Below, piece by piece: positions 47,958 to 57,438 of a stretch of DNA of 64,000 bases. The notes beneath the pieces were generated by a model, which saw nothing but the letters and a program-made list of their open reading frames with translations, made no database searches and was not told the origin of the DNA. Location: contig JALQBC010000006.1 in the NCBI GenBank assembly GCA_023375675.1, forward strand, positions 1,364,001 through 1,428,000. The letters are read 5' to 3'. The DNA comes from Cytospora piceicola. Its lineage: Eukaryota; Ascomycota; Sordariomycetes; Diaporthales; Cytosporaceae. Every line of letters begins with the position of its first letter. Position 1 is the first letter of the stretch. The translations under genes were made by a program, and so were the position numbers.

Positions 47958-49351
47958 CTAGTTGGCAGGCTTGCGGCCGACCATCAGGTACATGGGCGTG
48001 AACAGGTTCAACCGTGCACCGGAAACCAGGCCGTCGGCACCCTCGCTCAGCGCATTCGCCGTCTTCTGCGTGCCCTTAGGCGCAACGCGCAGCGTCTCCA
48101 TAAGACCGGCGAAGCCGTGCGTGAAGTATTGTCCAAGCTTGGTCATGCGGAAGATGGTGAAGAAGTCGCTTGTGGACTGCAGGTACTTCAGCTCTCCGCT
48201 CAGAGGCCAGTACCAAGGCATGGGGTCGGGCCTCTGTGCCAGATCCTCGTTCTTGATCAGGTCGAAGCCGGCAGAATGCATGGCGTCCAGACCCTCCTGA
48301 ATAGGCACCATGTTGGAGATACCGTTGCCCAGCTCGATGGCGAGACGGATCTTGCGGTGCTCCGGGTTGTTGTTGTCATAGTCGTCAGTCATCAGCCACT
48401 CGTATACACCGAAGGTGCCGCCGGGCTTGAGGACACGGAAGATCTCGCTGTAGACACCCGCAAGCTTGGGTGCGTGGACAGTTGCCTCGATGGCGTAGAC
48501 AGCGTCGAAGGTGTTGTCAGGGAAGGGCATTTGCTATATGTTCGGTTAGCCACCATTTGCTTTCGTTTGGCTTGGCACAGCATTGCCAAGAAGCTGGACA
48601 GAGATTGCATACCATGAAGTCACCCTTGACATACGTCAGCTGCTTGGACAGCTTCTCCTTCTCAGCGTAGTAGATGGCGCGGTCGATCTGGTAGTCGTTG
48701 TTGTTCAGACCAGTGATGTTTGCGCCGGAGAACTTAGCGATCTCTCGGGCTGGTCCACCAACACCACAGCCAACATCGAGAACCTGCATGCCCTCCTGGA
48801 TGTTGATCTGATGTGCGAGGTAGTGCTCATGACGGGCAATAGCCTGGTAGAAAGGCTCGCCGACCGAGAAGCGGCAGAAATGGAAGGACTGGCCCCAGCC
48901 GTACTCGTAGATGTCGGTAGTCAGGTTGTAGTAGCTGTAGTGGGGGGGACACGTCAGTTATGAGCTCTTCTTTCATCTAAGTCGTTTGAATAGGTTCAGG
49001 GAATACTGACTGTCTTGTCAATGTGGCGTACTCGTCGGTTCGTGCCTGTGATGGAAGAGAGTTGTTAGCTCATGCGAGAAAAGGGGTAAAGAGGTAATAA
49101 CTCGTGGTATCGAGGCAATACCACGACGTGAAGATACAACGTACCTTACGATCGGCATCGGTCTCGTCCTCAGCCCTCTTGCCCTCAAAGTGCTTGAAGT
49201 AGGCATCAAGAGCAGCCTTCTTGGCCTCGGAATCCTTGAAGAGGATAGTGGCCACGCTGTTGGCCTGAGCGGCAGTCTTGCCGTGCATGGCCTTGTTGAA
49301 GGCGGCATCACGCTCCTTGTCCTCCTTCTCCAGCTGGATTGGCTTGCCCAT
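47958..49351 (-). CDS. ERG6: Sterol 24-C-methyltransferase Erg6
   Basis: Four exons (49351-49145, 49045-49011, 48934-48613, 48533-47958) give 379 residues; the second exon is only 35 nt. The enzyme transfers a methyl group from SAM to C-24 of the sterol side chain in ergosterol synthesis. Motifs: the sterol-binding region [23 protein letters not shown] motif [15 protein letters not shown], the downstream GLNNNDYQI, and the C-terminal sterol methyltransferase domain ([20 protein letters not shown]). It is upstream of PDB1 on the same strand and head to head with the Slt11 gene across about 1 kb. The small exon means naive ORF reading would miss the residues around ATLTRHYYNL. Confidence 0.96.
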
Positions 49352-50381
49352 CTTGACGTGTTGAAGCGTATTATTAAATGTGGTAAAAGTGGAAGAAGAT
49401 GAGGTCAATTGGTATGTAGAGAAGAAGAGGTAGTCAATTGAGTCGAAGTGAATTGGGACAACAGGACAATTATTTGCGAGAGGGGACGAGGGGACCTTGG
49501 GTAGTTCAACGGAAGAGTGGAACGCTTTGCGGTGTAGCCAGCATTTTGGGGGGAAGTTTTCTAGCTCGACAAGTAATAATGCCCAGGTGGACGACAGGGG
49601 TGAAAAAGGACAGGGTCTCCTGCTGCACCCAGCTCTCGGATGCGCTAATGCTGGAAGCTAATCTCAATTGACGCTACTGAATTCTACTTCTTCTCCAACG
49701 CAATATTTGTCTTTACCCTAAGTAACTTCTTTGTACATATCAGGGATCACCCGTTCTGTTGATCCCGAAGCCGAGTGCGGGTTGATTGGCATGGACATTC
49801 GCATGTTGATACGGATACAGATACGAATACGCCGAGCCGCATCCACATCATCATTCACTCTCTCCAATATGTTCTATCGACTTCAGAATACCCAGGTAGT
49901 TACAAGGGAAACGCTGCGTCCACCAACGAGCCTCGGACGTAACAGCCAGTGACTAGATCTGAATTACTATGTATCAGGGGAAGCCAAGGAATTAAAAGAT
50001 GTACTTGCAGTGGAGTGGAGTGCACGGGATGATTGGTGCCAACATCGAACTTCGCTAAACCCTGCAGTCCATGTCTGCTTACGTACCCCTGCCTGTGGCT
50101 AGCACGTGCTGATATTTGATAAGCCTCCTCGCTTCGATGCGGCTTTCTTCCGCCACTCCAAACTTCATGTCTACCTAAAGTTAGTAGCTAAACTGTCAGC
50201 CATCATCAAACTGCGACTTCCCACGCGCGCGCTCACGCCACGCCACCCATCCATATCTTAACACAAGTCCGCCGGTGCCGAGGGCATCTCTCTTCGCGAC
50301 ATCAGCAGAACATACTCCTTCCGACCAAACACCAATACTCTCAATAATCCCCCGCGTCGCGAATCCCCGACAGCCGCCAAG
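49352..50381. other. Divergent promoter region of ERG6 and SLT11
   Basis: About 1 kb shared by two head-to-head genes. A CCAAT box (as ATTGG) occurs around 50,030. No gene is supported. Confidence 0.5.
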
Positions 50382-51572
50382 ATGCCACCCCAGATAAAAC
50401 AAGACCTGAACCGCTCCGGCTGGGAATCCACCGACTTCCCCTCCGTGTGCGAGTCCTGCCTCCCCGAGAACCCCTACGTCAAGATGCTCAAGGAGGACTA
50501 CGCCGCCGAGTGCAAGCTGTGCACACGACCCTTTACTGTCTTCCAGTGGAGTGCCGACCGCGCCCACGGCCGCAAGAAGCGCACCAACATCTGCCTGACG
50601 TGCGCGCGCCTCAAGAACTGCTGCCAGTGCTGCATGCTGGACCTGTCCTTCGGCCTGCCCATCGTCGTGCGTGACGCCGCCCTCAAGATGGTCGCCCCGG
50701 GCCCCCAGAGCGAGATCAACAGGGAGTACTTTGCCCAGAATAACGAGCGTGCCATCGAGGAGGGCAAGGCCGGCCTGGAGGAGTACGAGAAGACGGACGA
50801 GAAGGCCCGCGAGCTGCTGCGGAGGCTGGCCCAGAGCAAACCCTACTTCAGGAAGGGGCGCGAGCTCGACGAGGAGGGAAACCCCAAGGCCGAGAGCTCC
50901 AAGAGCGCCGGCAGCGCGACGGGCGGGAACCCGGCGGTGGGCGCCGGTCTGGGAGGAGCTGGGCCGATCCGGTCGCGGGACACCAGGGCTGCGGGCGCGA
51001 TGGGCGCGAGGACAGGAGGTGGTGGTGGGAGACCTGGCGGCCCTAGGAAAGGCGCATTCCCCTCCGCAGCGCAATTGCCACCAGGACCCAACGACTGGAA
51101 GCCACCTTCCGATAGGAACATCATGTCGCTGTTTGTGACGGGTGTCGAGGATGACCTGCCAGAGCACAAGATTCGTGAGTTTTTCAAGGCCCACGGCAAG
51201 ATAAAGTCGCTGGTATGCTCGCACATGTCGCACTGTGCTTTCATCAACTACGAGACCCGGGAGGCTGCCGAGAGGGCGGCCGAGACGTGTCAGGGCAAGG
51301 CGGTGATCGCCGGATGTCCTCTGCGGGTACGGTGGAGTCAGCCCAAGGCGGTTGGCACCATGAACCGGGAAGAGAGATCGGAGATGCTGAGGGATGGACG
51401 GTCTGCGTTCCCCCAGGCAAGAAGGGCCCCGGGAGGTCAGAGGGCTATTGAGGATGGAGGTGCATCTGGGGAGAGCGCAGGTAGTGCCCAGCAGGGCGGT
51501 TCTGCAAGTATACCTGTGGCAGCGCCTCCTGGTGCGGATGATGTTAATTACGCCAGTCTGGCTGGCAATTGA
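50382..51572 (+). CDS. SLT11: Pre-mRNA-splicing factor Slt11/Ecm2 (RBM22 family)
   Basis: Single exon, 396 residues. The N-terminus carries paired Cys clusters that bind zinc (CESCLPENPYVKM, CKLCTRPFTVFQW, CLTCARLKNCCQCCMLDL), followed by a helical segment and a Gly/Pro-rich linker. An RRM lies at about residues 245-325 (SLFVTGVEDDLPEHKIREFF, SHCAFINYETREAAERAAE, PLRVRWSQP). The protein sits in the Bact/B* spliceosome with the NineTeen complex, contacting U6 and the intron. The order of zinc cluster then RRM is diagnostic for RBM22/Cwc2-Ecm2-type factors, and this length fits Slt11. Confidence 0.92.
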   Translation: MPPQIKQDLNRSGWESTDFPSVCESCLPENPYVKMLKEDYAAECKLCTRPFTVFQWSADRAHGRKKRTNICLTCARLKNCCQCCMLDLSFGLPIVVRDAALKMVAPGPQSEINREYFAQNNERAIEEGKAGLEEYEKTDEKARELLRRLAQSKPYFRKGRELDEEGNPKAESSKSAGSATGGNPAVGAGLGGAGPIRSRDTRAAGAMGARTGGGGGRPGGPRKGAFPSAAQLPPGPNDWKPPSDRNIMSLFVTGVEDDLPEHKIREFFKAHGKIKSLVCSHMSHCAFINYETREAAERAAETCQGKAVIAGCPLRVRWSQPKAVGTMNREERSEMLRDGRSAFPQARRAPGGQRAIEDGGASGESAGSAQQGGSASIPVAAPPGADDVNYASLAGN

Positions 51573-52073
51573 GCAGCATGGGTCACAACCAACGGAAATT
51601 TCATGCCTGGAGTTCGGTTTGGGGCGTTTTAAGGCAGCTGGGAAAGGTTCACTATCAACAAGCTTAAAGTTTAGTCAAAAGAGAGGGTACGTGGCAAATC
51701 ATATTATACCATGCCAAACTACCAATCGTACCAGCATATTGCAGCTCACTGCGGTGCTTGTGAGCAGTAGAGGGGTATCATAGTATTGAACAGCCTCGTA
51801 TCATCACACCTCGTCTAATCTTACACACCGAGCGCCCTCATGATCATCCGTTTCTTCTTATGAGTCTGTTATCCACGACCGACGAAAGTGATGTATTATT
51901 GGGGGTGGAGGCGGGCGACCCATCTTCCCACACAACCGGAGGTAGACCCGGCTTTGGCACACTTCCTTCACTTTTGCAGCTTGTCGCAATTGGACATCAT
52001 AGGGATGATCTTCCTCGATGAGGTCCATCGTGGGGTTGCGCGCCTGCCTTTCCTTTCCATGCCGCGACTATTT
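51573..52073. other. Convergent 3' region
   Basis: About 500 bases between the tail-to-tail SLT11 and MZM1 genes, holding their 3' ends. No gene is seen. Confidence 0.5.
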
Positions 52074-52492
52074 TCAAGCCGAGCAGCATCCACCACCACC
52101 ACCACTACCAATGGTGATCGTCTTGCCACCCCCTATCTTTATCGTGTCATTGTCGCCTCGCTCGGTGTACTCGTGTATCCGTAGTTCTGCATCAAACTAA
52201 CGTCAGCAACCATCCGTGGATCGGGGAGGTGGATGTTGGCTACAGCATTGTAGTACGTACTGTATCTGTCATCTGCCTCCCTGCGCCCCTGCACGAGATT
52301 CGACTTCAGGAACTCAGTGACCTCCTGTGCGTGCTTCAGCGCAGGGGCTACGGCGGGGTCTGAGGCTGCTAGGCTGGCCTTGTCGCGGAAGCCGCTGCGG
52401 ATCTGGTCGCGGGCGGCGGAGAGGACGCGCTCGTCGCCGGCGAAGGCTATCCGGGTGGCGCGGAGGAGGTGGCGGTAGGCTTGAGTGGCCAT
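52074..52492 (-). CDS. MZM1: Mitochondrial zinc maintenance protein 1 (LYR family)
   Basis: Exons 52492-52261 and 52186-52074 give 114 residues. The N-terminal LYR-type helix [20 protein letters not shown] is characteristic. Mzm1/LYRM7 is a matrix chaperone for the Rieske iron-sulfur protein during complex III assembly. The intron (donor GTACGT, acceptor GATGCAG) lets the frame run on for about 40 codons, so an ORF-only reading ends at 52139 with a wrong tail. The spliced tail reads [17 protein letters not shown], then a Gly-rich stretch ending GGCCSA, which matches the family's usual C-terminus. Confidence 0.9.
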
Positions 52493-53150
52493 GCTGGGTG
52501 CGGCTGGGATCGAATCTCGTTCTAGGGGTTTGGAGATTAGGTGTTCGAGGGCTGGCTGGTCGATTGGAATGGAGGAACTGAGTATTCGGCAAGTTGGTGG
52601 CGAGGGGAGGATTTTGGGAGTTGTTTCGATGTCGATAAATGACGGGCTTCTGGAAACTTTTGGACGGCCCGAGAACGGACGCGAGTACTAAGTCAATCCG
52701 GAAGCAACCCGATTGGTACGGGATGATGACTAATCTTAACCTTACCTCTGCAGTCTTCACTTTCTCTCGTACATCGTAACCCGTCTTCATGTTATGCACA
52801 TGTGGATGTCATTAATTACCGGGACAAGAACATTCTATTCAGAGTCGACTTGACTCTCAAACTGGTACAACATCTCGATGTCTTATTGTTTATTGATGGA
52901 TGATCCTTCCTCTCTCAACTAGCCATATCTAGCAGTGAACGACGTTGCTCGGGCCTCGACTAAGTCTACCTGTAGTGACGGACCATGTTTCGAGCTTGGA
53001 GAACCAAGTTCCTTAGCTTCAGTCTTACTGGGAGCCAAGCAGATGGTCCAGGTATAGTGTGAGTGAGCTGAGAGGAAGCAGGCGCAAGGAACAACCCGAA
53101 TGGATAATATGCTATACATGGTGAGCTGGGTCAAGCAAGTAGTATTCCGT
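52493..53150. other. Intergenic, no gene seen
   Basis: About 660 bases between two minus-strand genes, holding the MZM1 promoter and the 3' end of the MFS gene. Confidence 0.5.
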
Positions 53151-54872
53151 CTACCTCTGATGACTATCCCTCCGCTTATCCCTCCAATGCTTTCCCCAGC
53201 GCCGCAAAAGCAAAACACAAATAACACACAATCCACCATCCAGGAAGGCAACCATTGTGAAGAGCCAACCTCTTCCCATGGCACTCACTAGCGGGTCAAG
53301 GGCAGCGACCACGGCTGCAGAAAGCCCACAGCGCGTAATATTATTGCTGGCGGCAATTGTCCCCGGCTTCTCGGGGAATATGTCCACCAGCAAGGCGCTG
53401 TATACTTGGAGCAACACCGTACACTTCGCCCCGAGGTAGAACTGCAGTATCAGCGGCACAGCAGGGTGTACCCGGTATTGCACAGCCCAGCCGAACCCAA
53501 CAAGGACACATGTTGAGACCACAAGGATCAACACCGAGAATCTGCTTCGGGCTTCTTCGATGGGGAAGTCGTGGATGTTGTCGTGGTTCTCGGTTTTGTT
53601 TGCAGAGAAGCCCGCCTTGTGAGCGACATGCTTGTAGTTCATGTCCATCATCTTCCCACAGACGAAACCTCCCGTGATGACGCCTGCGCCACCGGTCAGG
53701 TAGCAGAGGCCGACGTACACATCCTTGAAGCCGTATCCGCTTGATCCTTTCCCGTAGATGACGGGGATGGACGTCTGTATGAGATACCAGACTGCGTATG
53801 GGCTGGCCGCGAGCCAGAGTGCGAAAAATGTATCCCAGTAGAAGATCAAGCGAAGCGAGACGAATGGGTTGGGAACGACGAGCTTTCCCCTGCCCGTGGC
53901 GGTCTTGTTGATATCGTTGTCAGACACGACGGACGTGACGCTCTCCGCTTGAGCAGGGTCGCCTTTTTGATCATATTGATTCCCAGCGGTGCCATGCTTT
54001 CCATATGATGGCTTCTGGCTCGAGTCTCCCTTCTCAGCATCAGCCGGCCCCGTCACTTTCCTGTTTTCTCGCCAACCCACCGTCAAACTCCACCATGTCC
54101 TCCAGACGCCGAAAGCCGGAACCGCGCCATTGCCAACAATGGTCCGCCTCGTCTCGGGAAGCGTCCAGCCGATCAGCAAGGTCGCCGCGCCGCCAAAGAT
54201 GACCAGCGCCCAGAAGCACCAGGCCGGCTCTCCAGTCATGGCCACTGCCCCGCCAATGAGAGGGCCAACGCATGGTCCCAGGTTGCCACTGGCTAGCATC
54301 GGCCCTAGCATGCTCCCTCTCTCCGCGGACGTGACCAGATCCGCAACAACCCCATATGCGATGCTCAGTACGGCCGATCCGCCGATGCTCTGGGTGGCAC
54401 GGAGCAGTATGAGTGCGGTGTAGCTGCCTTGGGCCAGGGCGAGTCCTAGGCTGGCAGCTGTGTATAGTCCGAAGGTGGCGAGGAAGACGGGGCGGCGGCC
54501 AAAGACATCTGATAGGGGGCTCCAGAATGAGGGGGCTATACCCTGTAAGACAACATAGAGGGTGATTGTGAGGTTGATGGCCTGTGATGAAGTGTGGTAC
54601 TGCTGTGCTAGGAGCAGTATAAGCGGGAAGTATATCGTAGCAGTGAGAGATGACGCGAGAGTCATAAAGCCGAGGAGGTATGTGATGTAATGCTTCTGGC
54701 ATTTTGTGAAGGTGCTGTACTGGACCGACGAAGGCGTTGACTTTGTGCCTCCCGTGGCATGTTCAGATGTGTTAGCACTGGTAGACTGATTTGCCCTTAC
54801 TTCTGCAGCCTGTCCATCGGTGGCCGGCGTCTCGGAAGTTTTATCCAGGGCAGCGCCGTCAGGAGTTGCCAT
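53151..54872 (-). CDS. MFS transporter, DHA1 drug:H+ antiporter type
   Basis: Single exon, 573 residues. A polar Ser/Thr-rich N-terminal tail is followed by about 12 transmembrane helices in two halves. Motif A is present between helices 2 and 3 (PLSDVFGRRPVFLATF). A central cytoplasmic loop of ~80 residues separates the halves. The first helices (YLLGFMTLASSLTATIYFPL) and the antiporter-like motif C region (LASGNLGPCVGPLIGGAV) fit the DHA1 group of fungal exporters related to Qdr and Aqr1. Substrate unknown; such proteins export drugs, organic acids or secondary metabolites. No biosynthetic genes lie next to it. Confidence 0.88.
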   Translation of the reverse strand: MATPDGAALDKTSETPATDGQAAEVRANQSTSANTSEHATGGTKSTPSSVQYSTFTKCQKHYITYLLGFMTLASSLTATIYFPLILLLAQQYHTSSQAINLTITLYVVLQGIAPSFWSPLSDVFGRRPVFLATFGLYTAASLGLALAQGSYTALILLRATQSIGGSAVLSIAYGVVADLVTSAERGSMLGPMLASGNLGPCVGPLIGGAVAMTGEPAWCFWALVIFGGAATLLIGWTLPETRRTIVGNGAVPAFGVWRTWWSLTVGWRENRKVTGPADAEKGDSSQKPSYGKHGTAGNQYDQKGDPAQAESVTSVVSDNDINKTATGRGKLVVPNPFVSLRLIFYWDTFFALWLAASPYAVWYLIQTSIPVIYGKGSSGYGFKDVYVGLCYLTGGAGVITGGFVCGKMMDMNYKHVAHKAGFSANKTENHDNIHDFPIEEARSRFSVLILVVSTCVLVGFGWAVQYRVHPAVPLILQFYLGAKCTVLLQVYSALLVDIFPEKPGTIAASNNITRCGLSAAVVAALDPLVSAMGRGWLFTMVAFLDGGLCVICVLLLRRWGKHWRDKRRDSHQR

Positions 54873-55477
54873 TGATAGCGGCGTAGCGTTTTGAACCGAG
54901 TGCGCAACCCCTATATTCGTTTTGCTACGCTGAATGGTGTCTCATCAGGAGACAATGATCGAATAGACTAAAGTACTTTACTCAGGTAAGTGGAAGGTTG
55001 GTAGCCGATCTATGCCACGATGCGCACCTGCAGGCCAACCTCAGCTGCATGCAGCCCTGCACCGCCACTTCCAGGGCCAGACCCTCTCGTTGAGATGTAT
55101 TAATACATTACTACTCCATCTTGGGGATATTTCAGTGCCAGAAGTCAAGATCAAGGTCCAATAGATTTCTTTCCCGTTATCAATGGAAGAGTCGTTACAT
55201 CCTTGCGGAAGATATCCACAGAAGCGGTGTTACCCCTGGGCAATACATGCTGTCTCCTGGCTATCTTTACTATCATACACTTGGAGTATGCCACTTCGAA
55301 TATTCTTTGAGGTGTAGAATTTCCACATTGCATCTCCAATCTGGAGCAATATGTTTTCATGTACCAAAGTATGCGTTCGACCAAGTGTCACTCGAATTCT
55401 GTAATGAACAACATCGTGTATAGATATGTTTATAAAGTTGAAATTGTAGTCATGTAATAGTATTTCTAGTCTAAGAC
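54873..55477. other. Intergenic, MFS promoter
   Basis: About 600 bases between two minus-strand genes, with the MFS promoter on the left. No gene is seen. Confidence 0.5.
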
Positions 55478-56797
55478 TTAAGCTACCCGGATCACCGTCG
55501 ATGTCGGGATCTGTTGTTGTTCGTCTCCTTCGGCTTCGCCATTTTCTACTGGTTGGTTGGTATATCCTTCGTACCCGTCTCTATATTTGTCGACAAGCAT
55601 CCTCATGTTATCCATAGCGCTGCTCATCGGTATCGGTTAAATTCATATCCACGGCAAGGGACAATTTCTTCCAGATCGGGTGATTGCTTACATATTACGA
55701 AACCTGTGAACGCCCGGGTAAATTGATGAGGCGTGGATGTCGAACCTCCTGTGAATTTCCTGTCAGACGAAGCAAGGGTAACTTGATTGGGACACACAAC
55801 TCACAAGCTATAGAGAATTCCACGGTCCTGGGAGTCCGCCACAGGCTCTGCTGGCTTGTAATGCTGGAAGTACTGGTCGATATAAACTTGAGTCATCCGA
55901 TGTCTTGGACACCACCAGGGCGCCAAATCATCTGCAAGGTGACAATTATTAAGGTTAGTAATTCCGGTTTGTTGGAACCTCTGGGACACGAGGGCTCATG
56001 TAATTGGACTCACATTCATTGTGACCCCAAGTAGGGTTTACGTCAAATATCCTGGGCGTGCCAGTATTCATATCAACTGACGCATTGCCGTCCCAAAGAT
56101 TGCCATGGCAGAGAGTAGGCTTCACACTTCGTCCTTCAGTCTCAAGGGGACGCAGCAGACGAGGAATGACTTTTGTCATCAACATTTCTCGCAGTCTTGT
56201 CCACTCCTCATCTGGGCCATGTGTTTCCTCCTCCATATTAAAGGTCAACTCCATGCACTTGGTGAAGCATTCCTCCCAGCTCTGACTTGAGGGATACCTC
56301 ACAGGATTGGTCCCTCCCCAGCTTGTGACGGGGAACCCAAACTCCCCTGGCTTCGCATCGCGCTGAGAACGCATATGTAACTCTGCCAAGAGTCCTGGGA
56401 AGTCCCACGAGTGTGGAATATCTCCTGTAAGCTCCTCGTAGCGGCAGACAAAGAAGTAAGCATCGGGGTCGTCCTTGTATGCCCCCCAGGCAATGGGCTC
56501 CGCCACCATCTCCGGCATGATATCGTAGAAGGCTTTCATGGACGCGAACTCTGAGTAGGCCATGTCCTTCGCGTGCTCTGACCTGTGAACCTTCAGAAAA
56601 AAAGGTGTTTCTTGTCCGGTCTTGTCAGTGGCATCGATCCTTGCAGCTCTCGCCCAATATGAAGCTCCACTAGGAATAGTGCCGAAGAACTGAGTCCCGG
56701 TGGGAAGCGCGTCCCGCACATTGTCGTCGATGTAATCGATCAGCCCAACTGGGACCAGGCTCTTCTTGCTCCGTGCAAGAGCTTCCTTTTCTGCCAT
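55478..56797 (-). CDS. Ketosamine-3-kinase (FN3K)-like protein with altered catalytic residue
   Basis: Four exons (56797-56014, 55931-55805, 55748-55692, 55619-55478) give 369 residues; the joined sequence shows the family's pattern GHNEYDLAPWWCPRHRM, then LYSLRFDIHASSIYPG. The protein has the aminoglycoside-phosphotransferase-like fold of fructosamine/ketosamine-3-kinases, which phosphorylate early glycation adducts. The Brenner-type motif normally HGDLWxGN reads HGNLWDGN here, so the catalytic Asp is Asn. The following metal-binding Asp is kept (RIFDVNPTWGH). It could be a pseudokinase or have changed specificity. Introns have donors GTGAGT, GTGAGT and GTAAGC; the third exon is only 57 nt. 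Confidence 0.82.
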
Positions 56798-57438
56798 CGT
56801 GGCAACGCAATTTGGGAATGGTTATGATTATTGAATGCAGGCCCAAAACAATGTCGTTCCTATCTACACTACAGGGGCGAAGGGAGGAGTGATGGCCTCT
56901 AAATACCGTGGGTTCAAACTTCTGAAGCAGGCCACACTCATATCTAAATTGTCAAGACTATCGAGGGGTGCATCGCCGGCGGAGATGGCGGCTACGATGA
57001 AGCGACCATTGGACGGACCAGCATGGCTGACCATGGTGATATGCGCCTCATTCTTGAGAATATGCCCCGATGTAACCCCAGCTGGGGGGTGCATTGGGGG
57101 CCATCAGCCTGGGGCGGGGCCCCGGCTACAAAGGAAATCTGTTGGACGCCTAATGAGCCTCAGGATTGCCTGCATACACGCTTCCCCTCATCAATTCTTC
57201 ACTGACTGCCAGGTGCATGGTTGTCCATATGCGCATTCAAGCGGTTAGTACTTATTGTCTTGCGGCGTTGGAAAGACGATTGTACAACGACGAAAGAAGC
57301 CTAGGATTTACCTACCTTGGCTCTGCCGCCTGAACATGTCTTGATGCCTCCGATCAAATCCCGTTCGAATTCGTGATATCCACTATCGACAGGCCGTGCC
57401 GCAGCCGGACATCTGGACCATCTCACGCCAATGCTCCA
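56798..57438. other. Divergent promoter region
   Basis: About 640 bases between the head-to-head kinase-like and NLR-like genes. Short frames have no coding support. An additional upstream NLR exon here cannot be excluded. Confidence 0.45.

Noticed and set aside
49740..49755. ATCACCCG resembling a sterol regulatory element upstream of ERG6
   Set aside because: Only a partial match to ATCACCCCAC, a single copy, and about 390 bases from the start codon; too weak to annotate.
50196..51233. A 345-codon minus-strand frame opposite SLT11
   Set aside because: Antisense shadow in GC-rich coding sequence; no motif.
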